The notes: generated by a model not told the origin, from the sequence alone. A DNA stretch of 64,000 nt from Perognathus longimembris pacificus (GCF_023159225.1 NC_063162.1:98288880-98352879); one strand, 5' to 3'; counted from the first letter of the stretch, positions 12,105-24,932 are shown. Numbers and translations: made by a program.

Positions 12105-12136
<32 letters not shown>
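12079..12136. repeat. Alternating purine-pyrimidine (GC/CA)(GT)n tract
   Basis: 58 bases of unbroken purine-pyrimidine alternation: a (GC)n half with two CA interruptions running into a (GT)n half. The GC-alternating part is the strongest class of Z-DNA-forming sequence. It adjoins the tail side of a minus-strand hybrid SINE, so it may have originated in that tail. Confidence 0.95.
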
Positions 12137-12139
<3 letters not shown>

Positions 12140-12377
12140 GGGGTTTGAATTCTGGGTCTCGGCACTGTTTCTGGGCTTTTTTAAAAAAAATTTTCTTTCT
12201 TAAGGTTATCACTCTACCACTTCTTGAGTCAGAGCTCCACTTCTGGCTTTTTCTATGATTAATTGGGCATAAAAGTTTCACAAACTTTTAGCCTGAGCTG
12301 GCTTTGAACTGTGATCCTCAGATCTCAGCCACCTGAGTAGCTAGGATTACAGGTATGAACCACTGAAGCCTGGCAGT
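12137..12377 (-). mobile_element. Hybrid SINE: B1-like left arm, tRNA-like right arm
   Basis: On the plus strand the right arm comes first ('tttgaattctgggtctcggc', 'accacttcttgagtcagagc'). The linker follows ('ttctatgattaattgggca'), then the B1-like arm backwards ('gatcctcagatctcagccac', 'agtagctaggattacaggta'). On the minus strand the element is therefore 7SL-like arm first, tRNA-like arm second. It is diverged from the cleaner copies at 40270 and 48981. Confidence 0.75.
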
Positions 12378-12815
12378 TCTAGGCTTTTTTAAAGCAATCA
12401 GTATCGTAGCTAGCTATTTCTGTGGTAGGGTGTCATTTCTCATTCTTATTCACTTTCCTTCTGTTTGGTTTGTCCCTTTTAAAACAACACCATCAACATC
12501 AAATCATCAGCTCAAATCACATTAGGTCACAAATTCAAAACCCCAGACTCACATAATTAACATGCTTAATGCTGAGCAGCAGCATGTTACTGTCAATGAA
12601 ATGCCAATCACAAGAGCATCTTGAAAAGTGACTCTGTGACAGGGAATTTGGGCTAATGCCAGACTCCAGCAGCTGCGAGTAGGCAAATATCCGTGCTCTT
12701 CAGAAGGTGCTGCTGATTTTGTCTATAGGACAGAATAAGCAACTTCTGGTGATCATGGTCCTTAGAGTGAGAATGACTTGATTTGAGCATATCGTGAAAT
12801 CCGTTTTTTACTGGC

Positions 12816-13113
12816 AGTACTAGATTTGGACTCCGTTACTCATATGGCAGGCAAGTGCTCCTGCTACTTGAGCCACACTCCAACGCATTTGGCTTTAGTT
12901 TATTGTTCAGATAAGGTCTCATGCTTTGTTGGCCTTGGACCACAATCCGCCTATTCCAGCTGGCTGTGTAGCTGGGATACAGGCATATACCATGACATCT
13001 GACTTGTTCTTTGTAGTATGGCCTTGCTAACATTTTTGCCTAGGCTTGCCTTGATTTAAAATATTCCTATCTTTGTCTTCCAAGTAGCTGGAATTACAGA
13101 TATGAAGCCCCCT
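12816..13113 (-). mobile_element. One or two old B1-type hybrid SINE fragments
   Basis: 12816-13008 keeps the order tRNA-like arm ('gcaagtgctcctgctacttg'), linker, B1-like arm backwards ('gtagctgggatacaggcata'). A second B1-like end, 'caagtagctggaattacaga', lies at 13081-13100, so two fragments may be adjacent. Both are heavily diverged. Confidence 0.55.
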
Positions 13114-16100
13114 ATCTGCATAGTAACTTCATGGGCACAATCCTTGCTGTGTGAAATAGCTAACAGGAAAGGATTGATTCACCTAGTTTTGTATTACATT
13201 CATGTCTTTAACAAATAGGGTCACTTTAAGCAAATGATTTAATATCTGAAAATCTCTCCTAGTTTATATATGGTTATACCAATCTGAATCCTTATATTAT
13301 TCAGTGTCATTTGCAAACAAATCAAAAGGAAGTGTTAAATTTACCCCTTAAGTATGTTTGGGGCACTTTCTGGGTAACTGTCATTTGCATTTCAGATGGA
13401 ATGTTGCACAGCCTATATGAAAATAGGAGCATGAACATACAGATGAAAAAGATTTTTCAATTTCAGAAATATGTTCCTCCTAAGGATACATAATCTATCG
13501 ATACTGAGAGCCAAAAAATGGATGGGGAATCTTTTTAGATTGGAGAGAGTAGAGACAGGGCCTCTGTTTATCATAGTTTTATATTATTATTACATAGTAA
13601 TGAAGGTTATCCACATGAATGTCTCAATGATATCCCTTAAATCAAGTTCATTTGCCATAGCCTCTTCTCACTCTTAAGTGAAATACAACCTGATGTACTT
13701 ATTGTATATGTATTCTGTAAATTCAAACAGTTAATGTTTACAATTAAAAATATTTACTTAACTTAAAATAAAAAGAACAGATAATGGACAAAGTCAGAGG
13801 GCTTGAATTTTTATCCCTTTAATAATTTTGAAGTTTGGTACAAAAAAAAAGATTTTTAAACATCTCAGAGTTCCTGAGTTTTTTTGTTAAATAAATTTGA
13901 TGTAGATCATCATAGATATAGATATTTGGTATATTCCTCATGTTATGTCGACATCATACCTTATCAATATGCAATGGAGGCATCCATGTCATTGATTAAA
14001 TGACCAGGAATGGAGTGTTTAAATGAATAAGTGAGATTAACACTTATAATTGATAAATGATTCCTTATCATTTCATAATTTATATGTGATTTCTATTCCT
14101 TAATATTTGATAAAGGTCTTTGATATTCCAAGTTCATCTGGAATTCAACCAGGATCATTTCTAATACATATTACATTTCTGAAATTATCCAGATTAATGA
14201 AAAATGTTTAAGTAGAAAATCTGCAAGTAATCCTTTCATTTTAAATTTGTTGAATTATAGTGACTTCTGGTTATTCATGAAACACGATTATGCTATTCAG
14301 GTTGTACCATGTGGTCAAACTAAATTTTGATTAATTATTACGTATATGTCTTAGTCTTTGCTGAGGAACTTGAGCCTATAGAAAGTCTGTTGTGGGATGT
14401 TTCTGCATAAAGTATCAAAATTTTTCCAAAGGTGAAACATTAAGCTTATTCTAAGAAATATAGAATATGAGAGATAGAAGGTTTGATTGGTTTTTAATAG
14501 GATTTGTTTTGTAGTAAAACATTTCATGGTGTATATCAAGACCCTGACAGGGCATGGATTTAGAAAAGTGTTTTCCCATTCTGAATCTGTTTGCTCATGG
14601 ATCTGTGAAATCAATTGAAATAGGGTGTACACATAGCTAACTAGGGCCGGGATGTCTTGTGTGTTCAGTAAATACTGGCCAACATCGCCCTCTTCTTCCT
14701 CTTTGTCCTTTTTTTCTCCTTATTGTCTTAAGTAAGTAGAAGAAGTGGTAGGAGAGTGGGAAGCTTAACATTTTTAAGTTGTAAATTTAAAATTATATAC
14801 TTTTATTCTTACATGTTTTGTATTAGGTTATTCATACTACACAGAAACTTTTAATTTTTTCTTACCTCAAAATTGAATATCTTTTTTAGCTAATTGTTTA
14901 TGGTTTTAAATAAATGTTCATTTTGATATGCAGACTAATTCAATAAGCATAATGTTAATTATTGGAGAAGTCAGTCATTTTTGAGCCTTAATTTCTCATG
15001 CAGCCATTTCCACATAGGATAACCAAGTTGCAGGAATCCCCTGAAGAGCCTTTGCAGAGGTCACTGAGTCAGAAATAGTGAAGTTTAACAAACAGCTCCT
15101 ATACATACTTCTGCTGACGTTTTAGGTTTATCTCAGGACATTCATTTGAGAAGTGAATTAGAGCTTTTATCAATTAACTGTGAATATTAGAAGCTTATTA
15201 ATACTTAGAAGGATTGATGAATTTCACTGAAAGTTGATAATCCTATTTAGCAGCGAAAGAACATTCTAACTTTCTTTACTACCTTTGTTTAAAAGAGAGT
15301 GTATAGGAGGGTAAAAAGAATCCACATGTTGAGATTGGATATCTGGAAGGAGAGGTGTGGCCTATGAGCTAGGCTTTGCAGTTTTCCTTTGTGCCAGCAT
15401 TGTGCTGGATGACAGCAGGTGACAGAGCATGTTGAATTCTACTTGAAAAGTGTGAAGGAATAAATAAAAGGAAGAAAGTGGCACATTCTCTAAAATGAGC
15501 TAGAAAAAAATCATTTCAGTTAATCTAATGTATATGATACTTAACTAGAAACAAGTAAATGATAAGTGGAGTAGTATTTTGAGCCAGAATCTGCCTGTGG
15601 GAAGGCAATGTATACTAGGTAATTTAGGAGAACCGATAGGAGGCAATGTTGCCTTGGATATAGAGGTTTGTGTTTTAAAGTGTATTTTCCTGATTTGTGA
15701 TGTTGGTTTATATTGTAAAATGAGGTCAAAAGTTTATTTAATTCATGTAGTATGAATATTAAGTGATAACATGCCTGTTTAGTGTTTGGCAAAGTTTCAT
15801 AGAAGAGGCATATGTAATAAATGAATAGTGGAATATTGTCATTTCCCAAGTCAGTAAATGATTATGTTATTATGAATGTATCAGTTTTCTACTTATATTC
15901 ATGTATGTCATAATGTTTATTTTAATTCTTGATTTTCTTGACCATTTTGTTCCAGAGCAGCATATTATGGTACAGTGTATACTGTGAGACTTTGATATGT
16001 ACATAGAATTTGCTTGCTCCTTAAAAATAAAGTAATTTATTAATGAAATGGTAGTTTGGCAAATGACTCATTAATTTTTAAAGAGTTAGCTGACCATCAC

Positions 16101-18079
16101 TTTGTGACACTCTGAGCAGCTAGAGTATTTGTTAAGAAAAATGTGGGTCTAATAAATTATACTAAGAGGAACAAATATAAGTATGTGTTTGGTAAGTGAA
16201 TCAATTCAGCTGTTGACACAATAAATTGACTTGTTGGATGAATAAAGTCTAAGCTCATAATGACATTCCATGTATTTTCCATACAAAAATAGCTGTGAAC
16301 AGAGCTTTTAGAAGCTCTGTTTCCATGTGCTTAAATTTCCCCTCCACATAATGTGGTCACATTATTTTGCCTCTGTTTCCATCCTGTAGCCTTTTCTCTT
16401 CAGCAATGTAGCACTAGGGTCTGGAACCTTTTTTTCTCCCCCGATTTTTCTCTCTATATTTTTTGTTCTCAGTACTGTAGGCATTTCCAGTGTATGATGA
16501 TTATCTCCTTGACTTTTGTAGAAATCAGAATATAACCATTATAGATGTATACTGAAATTATTATCTACAACTATGAAAATTTCAGTAAGGGTCATTTTGT
16601 GTTCTTCAGATATTACATACTCTTCGTAGAACACATTTGGTATGGGGTGTTTCTGAATGGCTTGAGTTTTGGTAAAAAGGAATTACGTACTGTGCCCATA
16701 ACCGGTTACTGCTAACAAACAATCATAAAATTAAGGTTTCCTAGGTTTATAAATAAGTAACAAGGAAGTTATTCTAAGGGCATAAAGTCCATTAGGATTT
16801 GTATTTCTGGAAATGTATGTTTCTTTTTAACTTCCTTTTTGAGTTTTAAGTTTGTTTCTAAACAAGGTAAACTGCAAATTAGTTGACAATGTGATTTAAA
16901 TGTCTTAACTTTCTGGCCTTAAGAGACTATATGATAGAGTAAATGCCATTTTAATGAATTAATCTAGTTAAGTGTTAGGTTTTATTTCTTTACTCATTTA
17001 ATTTTTAAATTTAGAAAATATAAGTTTAAATCAGTCTTTTCAACCACAGGGAAAATGAGACACTGTAAATACTTCTGTCACCAAAGTGTCCAATATTATT
17101 CATGCCATTCATAAGTGTTGAGCATGAGTTTTCTGAAGGCTTTTGCTTAGTGCAAGACCATTCATGTAGAAGAACATACATGAAGGAGAACATTGCCCCT
17201 GGTTCCTGCTTTGTTTAGTTCTCTAGGAACTTAGATCCTAAGCATTTCATCTCTGAAAAAAGAAAATATTGCCCATTTATATAAAGCTTTTGATTGATTC
17301 AGTGGGCCTTTTCCATAGAGAATGAAAACATTCATGATGGCTCAACTTCTTCCCCAAGTAGAGTTGCTGCTTATCTGTGGAATGCTTCACTTTCAAGTAA
17401 AGATTGAAAGAACAAACGTTAAAACATGGCTTTTAGCGATTTTCATTTATCTCAAAGACTCTATCGGTTTTAAAAGCCAAAATTTCCCCTAGAAAAAGCT
17501 CTTAGAATAATGTGAATAACTGGCCTTTTGGCTTTATTAACTTACAAATTCACTAGTAGTTTTGAATGGCTAAGTGTGTAATTTTCCCCCCAAGGCAAAC
17601 TAATCAGAATGGAAATGCCAAAGAAATTGCTTTTATGTTGGTACTTTACCCATGGGTGGTCTAGATAAATAGTGACTTCAGGGGTCTAAATAAATAGACT
17701 TTATGTATAATGTTCGCCAACCTGGAAAATCTACAAGGATTTTATTCATCCTGTTATATTCTATATATTCAATATTTGAAACCTTTGCCAGTTATCTATT
17801 TATCAGAGTGGTAATGCTGTCAAACAAATATATGGAAGAGTAGGTAGAGCATCATACAATACTTTTTCTCTCAGAATTGATGTTGATTATTTTTTAAAAT
17901 GAAGATTTCTGTTTGCAAAAACCTAACCAGATACAATTGTCTGGTGCAAGAAAGATAGGACTGGGAAGGGTAATGTTTAGAGAGGACGTTCAGGAAGAAG
18001 GGAAGTGGATATTATTAAGGACTCTGAAGGATGAGACAAGAGTTGTACCCATGCCATCACCCACTCTCTGCTGTCATTA
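13114..18079. other. Unique AT-rich DNA, 5 kb, nothing recognised
   Basis: The longest repeat-poor stretch of the window. I recognise no interspersed repeat, exon or RNA gene. Open frames at 14351-14632 and 15541-15849 (minus strand, 93 and 102 codons) have compositions like translated AT-rich noncoding DNA and no motif. Low repeat content could mean selective constraint or only chance. Confidence 0.4.
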
Positions 18080-18228
18080 TTCTCTGGCCCTTCCACAGAT
18101 TAACAAAGCCTCTAACCTCACAGTGCCTCATTCTCCCATCTTAAAAGGAAGTATGGCCATCACCATACTATCTTATCCCTCCAGATTGTAGAGAGGTGTG
18201 AATGATGTTGCAAAAGTGCTCTATAAAC
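18080..18228 (+). mobile_element. MIR SINE, probable
   Basis: It follows the 3' half of MIR: 'gcctctaacctcacagtgcc', 'cattctcccatcttaaaagg', then a diverged middle and 'gcaaaagtgctctataaac'. Similarity is partial, so boundaries are approximate. Confidence 0.5.
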
Positions 18229-20930
18229 AGGGTGTCAACATACATGCAATTACTGTTTAATTTATTTTGTATCCTTCTTTATTTTCTAAAAATATGGGGG
18301 TCCATTGATTACTATTATGTTAAATTTTCAAAATTGGAAAACATATTTAAGACAGACATTTGCCATTTTTTTTTGAAAATGGGATGTGAAACTGATGAGA
18401 TGTCATTACTTGCAAAGGCTTGTACTCTAACTCTGGCAATGAAAATCTAATGTGGGGGAGGGGTGGTGAAGGGAGGGATTGCTATCCTGAGTATAGATTT
18501 CTTTCACCAGCAAAGCATGGGTCCTGAGGATGGACATATGTATACAGAGGGCACATGTTAAGTGCCGTAAAGTATTTATAGTGAAATTGAATTTTAAAAA
18601 GATATGAGAGAGACATGTCTTTAGAATTCTTAGAAAAATGTACAACTTAGAGTAGGCAATCAATAGATGGATCTGTGTTGGTACAGGGTAGCAGTAGTCT
18701 TACTAAGATGTTTTTAAAACCAAGCAAATCTCTAACTTTTATGACTCAACCCAGAATCATCAGAAGATGAATTAAGGGTTTCAAATAGTTGTGTTATATA
18801 CTTAACAAATCATTGCTGTATCTATGATTGAATGCTAGCTTTTGCTTTTAGAGTACTTGCTTTTCTAGATAAACAGTTCTTTGAAATTTTGGCACATATT
18901 TCTGAGTCTTTATTTTAAACATTATTTTTGGGAGACAGAGGAAGCAGACTTTAATAGATTGGTGGAGTGAGTACTATTAGGGATTCCATCCTAGGTCCCT
19001 CCAATAAATAGCCATGCAACATAAAATATAATGTAGATTGTATTTCATTATAACATTTTAACATTGCATTATAACAGGTCCTTGTTTCTTTACTTTTCAA
19101 ATGATCCCATTAGACTGCTAAAGGTCACCTTCAATTAAAAATATTATTATATGAAAATATTTTTCTCTTTCTCATTGCCCTCTGCCCAAACTGGGAAATA
19201 TTCCTTTTAATAATGGTGTTCTTAAAAAGTAGCCCTTTATTATGACTTAAAAATGAAATATACATGATAGCAAATAAATATGCACAAATTTGCATCATGC
19301 AAATATAGTAAGTGACCTGGTAGGTGTTAGACTTCATAAAAATTTGAAGTGAGCATTATGTCTTCTTTCCTAATGTTGTGTTTATTGATCTCTAAGTACC
19401 ATCTTCTGAGATCTTCCGGTCTGCTCATCATGTTAAAGAAAACAGTTTGAGTTCTCCCTGTTACTTTTTCCCCATCCTCTGGCACCACCTACTTTCTTTA
19501 CATTGTAATATGATTTCCTTTCACATTGCAACTAAAAGAATAATTGCCATTATGTTCTCCTGATGACTTTCTAGACATCACCCACAGGAGGCAAAGATTA
19601 GTTCTTTGAGCATTGGGAAGACCCTATGTTCAATTGTTACACAGGAAAGCTGTCCTAAGTAGTTTGGCATAAGCCAATATAAGAGCATTATTTTGGCAGT
19701 ATTAGTGTATTGTCTGAGGTCTACCTGATGTCTTTAGTTCAGTATATCAGAACAATTTTTAAGTAGCTACACACTCAAAATCAGGAATACATGCAATATA
19801 TCAGTGGACTACAGATGTGTGTCTCCAGATTAGCTGGAACCACATACTTTTAAATTATTCTGGAGCAGATCATCCTGACTGAGTCTAAAAGTGGAGACTC
19901 ATTTTTTTAGTGTTTTGTTATCATCCATTTAATCATTTCCTTCAGGCTCAGTCATCACATTTATAGAAAATCTTCAGGTCCACAAACTCCAATGATAATA
20001 TTTAACTTAATGTAATTTGGAAAAAAATAAACCCTTATATTATAAACCCTTCTGGTGAACTGAATTACTTTTCAGAAAAATACCATAATGTTATATTGCA
20101 CAGGAATTTTTCCTCAGCAAAGAATCATATTATAGTAGTTAGGTAAAAGTGTAACCTAAAATCCTTCCTGTGGCCAAAGCAGGAGATATGAAAAAAGAAC
20201 AAAGAAACAGTGAGCTCTAGCTAGTGAATCTGAAGTTGATCACCTTTCTCACAAGTCTCTAAATGGCTGCCCTAGAAAGCAGGTAATACTACTTATTAAA
20301 CCACTAACAGCAGCAATAACTACCACCACCAGGGAAAAATCCCACCTACTCCCCAGCATTCAAATTCATCATGTTGCCTGTGATGAGCAACACCCAGAAA
20401 AGATGGTCCTTTGAAGCTTGTCCCACCAGAAAGCTAATATTTCAGCATTGTTACATGTCTTGGGGAGACTGTGTTGGCTAAATCTTCCAGACGTGCCCAT
20501 ATGTGCATCATCTGGCATGGGCCGTCACATCACCAAACTCACTGGCACATGCTAAGTGGCAACCCTGGGCGCTTGGAGTGACACTATCTCAGGCTCACTG
20601 TGAATACATTGCTGACTTCAGATAGCCACAAAATACATAGGTAGTCAAGCTTTACTAAGGTTTAGGAGTGAATCATTTTTCTTTCCTGTCATTGATTGCA
20701 GTTTTAATATACACTAGGTAAGCTTTGAGAATATATGAGTTTGGTATGAAAAGTTTTCCTGGAAAAGGTCTAGGAAAAACAGAAATCAATACTGCAATGT
20801 TACATCATATAGTAGTTTGAAATGGGGAGGTTGAATATCTACTTCAAGCTTTTCCTCTTGGTTAGAAACTTAGGAGCTACCTTAAAATAACAGATCCAAT
20901 CAATTTCACAAGCAGCACTTCTAATGAATA
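18229..20930. other. Unique DNA, nothing recognised
   Basis: No repeat family or gene structure recognised. Sequence near 20330-20600 is somewhat less AT-rich than its surroundings, but I see no exon signature. Confidence 0.4.
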
Positions 20931-21230
20931 GCAGAAAAGCAAATAAAATACCTTTTCTTCTTAGTAATAAAGCGTTTTGTTTTTGCTATGGATTGCATGT
21001 GGTGTTTGAGAGAGAGCGAGCAGGGCTGCCAATATTGCAAACTAATGCTGAAGCACCTTTCATTTTTTACTCTGAAAAGGAACCCTCTTCTTAAACTTGC
21101 TCATTTCCCAGAGGGAAAAATCGAAGCCACTGGCAGATTGTCAGAGCTACTTTATTGTCATCATTTACAAAGGTCGCTGGAATTAATTGACTTCTTTCGT
21201 TACATATTGTAAATGGACTCATTTTCCCCC
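20931..21230. promoter_or_regulatory. Repeat-free block, possible conserved noncoding element
   Basis: A repeat-free stretch of more balanced composition at the start of the 20.9-23.45 kb domain. It contains a plus-strand 74-codon open frame (20988-21212), but this has no recognisable domain and no convincing splice sites at its edges. The call rests on composition and position only. The block could equally be neutral unique sequence. Confidence 0.25.
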
Positions 21231-22389
21231 AACATATTTATGGGAAAGTGGCAGCATCTAAGTGGCTAGTTACTGTCTTGTGGTTTTGTCGTATGTTATA
21301 AACCAGGAAACTAAGAATAATTCTGAAATCACAGTTTTGAGACAAAAAAAAAAAAAACCCCACAGTTTGAAAAACAGCAGAGTCCATTAACTGGTTAGAT
21401 GAACTGAAGGAAAGGAGGAGAGTGCTACAGCAGAGGAAATGTAAATTCTGAGTTTGTTTTAATACCTATGCAGGACCCATTAATGGGGGTACTGAATGTT
21501 TCTGAGGACATCCTCAATTGCTCTTGGCTCTTTGAAAGCATATTGGAAGTGGCTGGCTTCCTTTTACAAGAGTGGAAGTGAAAATTAGCCCACATTCTGT
21601 TCCATGAATCATCACTCCGTGGCTGCTCATAGAGTTTACTGAGCACAGGCATTACTCTCAAAGGCATTTACTCTCAAAGGCATTGCTTCTGAGCAAGAGA
21701 AGAGAAATATAGAATGAGTAATTATTTTATAGTATCAGGATACACTATTTTCTTGGTAGATATTCTGAATCTTTAAGTCTCTTTTCCCTTTTTCACACTG
21801 TCCCCTTCCTCCTGAGTAGAATCAGGAAGATTCTACTCAAAATCATAGTGTGCTTTCACTAAAATTAGAGGCACAGAAACAAGGACATATTGTTAAAAAT
21901 GAATAAATTAAGACACGAATTAAGCCATCCAGCTCAGTAACAGCAAAGGGAATATTGCAGAGGGTTTGAACAAACACTCTTCTTAAATAGGAAATGTACT
22001 TTAAAGGTGTCCTGCTGCGATCCTGTTAATTACCAAAGAAGATGGGAACTCTTCGGTTTCCTGGGATCCTTTTACCTAGTGTGTGGCAGTTCCAGCTGCA
22101 TTTGCAATCAGACATTTGTTCTGTCCCTTTGGATCAGCGGGTGAGGGGATGTTATTAAAGGGAAGTCATTTACCCCAATCAGTAAGATGTAGCCTGGCAG
22201 AAATTCAATAACTGTTTGTGATATTCTCATTCTCCTACTCTGGTTAGTGGTTTTCGTCCTTGACAGACAACAGCATTTGTGGTAATCTCGGTCCATGGGG
22301 TGAAAAGGAACAAAAATGCCCCATTAGGCAGAATCGTTTCAAAATACAGAAAGATATGTGATCTGCTTTTCATTACAAATCATGTGAAG
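21231..22389. other. Repeat-poor DNA upstream of a C/T-rich tract
   Basis: No interspersed repeat recognised. It contains a 14-bp A tract near 21343 and otherwise mixed composition. It belongs to the same repeat-poor domain as the candidate promoter region to its right. A minus-strand splice-donor-like match ('ggg' then 'gtgagttccc' on that strand) lies at its right edge near 22398-22408. Confidence 0.35.
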
Positions 22390-22406
22390 AAAAAGGGAAC
22401 TCACCC

Positions 22407-22575
22407 TCTTTCTCCCAGCCCCCCCCCCCCTCCTTCCAGTTCTCTCTTCTTCCTGGGCTGATCTCCTCTCCTTCTGTCTCTCCCTCATTTGTTTTTCCCT
22501 TCCCTTCCCTCTTCTTCCCCATTGACCCCTTCCCTTCTCTCCCTCCTCTTCCCCCCACCCCACCCCAGCACTGCT
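22407..22575. repeat. C/T-rich (polypyrimidine) tract
   Basis: About 170 bases dominated by C and T on the plus strand, with a run of ten C near 22420-22430 and repeated CTTCC/CTCC units. Such tracts are frequent next to promoters. The opposite strand is G/A-rich and gives long but meaningless Gly/Arg/Glu-rich frames. Confidence 0.85.
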
Positions 22576-22579
22576 TTTT

Positions 22580-23450
22580 TTCTCTCCCACTCACATCCTC
22601 TGATTGGCATTCAAGCTAGTAAAAAGCATGTTGGAGAATTCCACAAACACAGCTAGGCACACATAGAGCCTGGGGCGGCTGGGGAGGAGGGGGGAGGGTG
22701 GCGGGTGTTGCATGTGAAATTCTCCTCTTAAGTAAAATGTAAAGAAAAATGCTCTTAGAATTCAGACAAGGAGAAAACATCCAAGGAGAAATTAAGCATA
22801 AAACACACGAGCACACATAAAGCAAGCAAGAAGAGTGCTCTTAAATAGATATGTAGGTTTAAACTTACCTTGCAAAAGCAGTTTCAGTGCTGGACTACCT
22901 CCGAGGTCCCTGCGTGCTGAATTCCTCAGTCCCTCCGGCTGAGATAATCACATGGCTGTCTCCTTGCCTGGAAGTAAGTCGGTACGTGTGTGTGTGCGTG
23001 TGTGTAATAAAGTATACACAAATATGTACTGGAGATGTGTACACATGCACATTGCCTGATGTGTGGATTCTAAACCATTCAGGAAGCAGGAGGCTGCAGC
23101 AGGGTGCCTTCTTTCCCCCAGAACTCTCTCGGTCGGCAGGCTGAGACTCTCAATCCAGTGAAGAGAGGTAGTCCGAGCTGGCTTTCTTTCTCCTTGTTTC
23201 CATGGTGGTTAGTGGTGCATCGTTCACCAGATCAGTTGTCACACTGACATGGTGCTGCCTGCTCAGCGGTCATTAATAACTGAACACCCTCCACTCCCCA
23301 GAGAGGAGCCAATCGCTTCCGACTGCCAAGATGTAGCACACGCAGCTGCTCCAGTCTGGTTGGCTGAAGCAACCTGTCAGTTCTATGACACTGCTGTTCA
23401 GGGTACAAATAAATGAAACAAGCTCGCAGATTTTCCTAGGAATCGTTTTG
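22580..23450. promoter_or_regulatory. Candidate promoter / 5' exon region of an unknown gene
   Basis: Repeat-free sequence with clearly more CpGs than its flanks, mainly between 22880 and 23440. It has a CCAAT motif at 23310-23320 and an inverted CCAAT ('attgg') near 22600. Strong donor matches occur on both strands: minus-strand 'gcaag/gtaagttt' at about 22863-22876, and plus-strand 'ctggaa/gtaagtcgg' at about 22968-22983. A G-rich patch at 22670-22705 resembles clustered GC-box or G-quadruplex sequence. No long conserved open frame is present, so any exon here would be 5' untranslated. I do not recognise the gene, and transcription in either direction is possible. Confidence 0.4.
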
Positions 23451-23791
23451 TTTCTTTCTCTTTCTTTCTTTTATTTCCTTCAAGGGAATGTTGGAAATTG
23501 TTGACAAGTTTTCCCATTTGAGGGATATCGGTCATTGAGAGAAACTATTTTACTTTATTATTATTATTTTTTGCTCTGAAAATAGGCAGACTATACTATT
23601 AATAGGATTTTCCAAATCTTAAAAAACACCTGGTAGAGACTTATGCCTCAGACTCCCACTCTGTGAAGTTCAGCAGTGGCTGTGTGATATGAGCAGAGCA
23701 AGCCCCAAACTGTTTTATGTGGCATTCTCCGAAGTTCCTACTTCATTTACCACAGGAGAATTTCTGTCCAACAATGCTCTTTTCTCTTTGC

Positions 23792-23800
<9 letters not shown>

Positions 23801-23863
<63 letters not shown>
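23801..23863. repeat. (TC)n microsatellite
   Basis: A perfect CT/GA dinucleotide array of about 31 units. It is a homopurine-homopyrimidine mirror repeat, so a triplex (H-DNA) structure is possible in principle. It lies just outside the repeat-poor candidate regulatory region. Confidence 0.97.
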
Positions 23864-23864
<1 letters not shown>

Positions 23865-24680
23865 AAGCAATGAAACTTCTTATCTGGGCAGATCAGATTT
23901 TAATAAGGCACATATTTGCTTTGTAAAGTAATTACAGTAATTTTAAAAAATATGTATTGTCAATTATATTGACTCACTTCTCCTATGTGATACAATAAAT
24001 ATTACAGCCACATATTAATGAATATATTTAGTGTTGTCTGTGTGTGTGTGTGTGGCCATGTGTATGTGTATGTGCGTGTGGTTTTCAGCCTGTATGATTT
24101 ACTTTGCGAATATTTCTACTACAATACTATTACATTCTTAAGAAATTATTTTGCCTTAATCTTAGGCCTATTGACTCTGAATGTATTTTTAAACAGGAAA
24201 CTCTCGAGGCGTATTTACCAAAAACTGGAAAACGCAGAAATAATATAGTTGTGTGTATAGCTCAAAGAACATTTATGAAAAGATGAAAGTAGTTTTAAAA
24301 TGCATATTTTACAACTTCATTAACATACTAGAGAAATGCTGTTGAGACGAATGGAATATGAAGTTTAATTTATTGAGGTCAAAACCAGGCTAGATATGTG
24401 AACCCAGCCCTAGTTTTGAAAGACTACCCTCTAGTGGAGTAAAAAGAAATGACATTTGTTAAAATGAAATAAAAAACTTCATTATCGAATAGTTTTTAAG
24501 GTATTTCTTGAAATAACATACACCAGTAGTTTAATTATAATCACGGTAGTTAAGAAATTTAAAAACACTACCTTTGTTCTAACCATCATTATTTTCTGTA
24601 AGTATTTTTATCAATTGTTTTCTTTGTAGTTCTCAGTAAAAAAAGCTACCAAATGTTTTATTAGTTCATGTGTATTTGTT
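23864..24680. other. AT-rich unique DNA with a short (TG)n
   Basis: Includes an 8-unit TG run at 24039-24054 followed by imperfect TATG/TGCG repeats to about 24080. Otherwise no repeat or gene recognised. Confidence 0.4.
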
Positions 24681-24681
24681 T

Positions 24682-24932
24682 AGGTGGGCTTTAGTATATA
24701 GCTTAGATGGACCTCAAACTTTCTATCTCCCTGCCTCAGTCTGCTTAGCTCTGGAGTTACAGATAAGTTTCACTTATGTTTTTTAATGTTAAAAATTCAT
24801 TTAAATATTTTAAATAAAGACAGGTTCTTGTTAACTTTATCTAAGCTGTCCATAGACTTGATTGTCTTGTGTCTACCTCCCAAGTAGCTCAGATTATATA
24901 TGTGAACTACCATGCCTTGTTGTCACACTTTT
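24682..24932 (-). mobile_element. Two tandem B1-like SINE fragments
   Basis: Two successive minus-strand B1-type left arms: 24682-24775 ('ggacctcaaactttctatct', 'gctctggagttacagataag') and 24824-24932 ('ctacctcccaagtagctcag', 'gtgaactaccatgcc'). Both lack a clear tRNA-like arm. They are old and diverged. Confidence 0.55.

Noticed and set aside
17913..18191. 92-codon plus-strand frame with mixed composition
   Set aside because: Its second half overlaps a MIR-like repeat; no recognised domain and no acceptor or donor in frame.
22339..22594. Overlapping Gly/Arg/Glu-rich minus-strand frames
   Set aside because: Two frames of the same C/T-rich tract; composition-driven.
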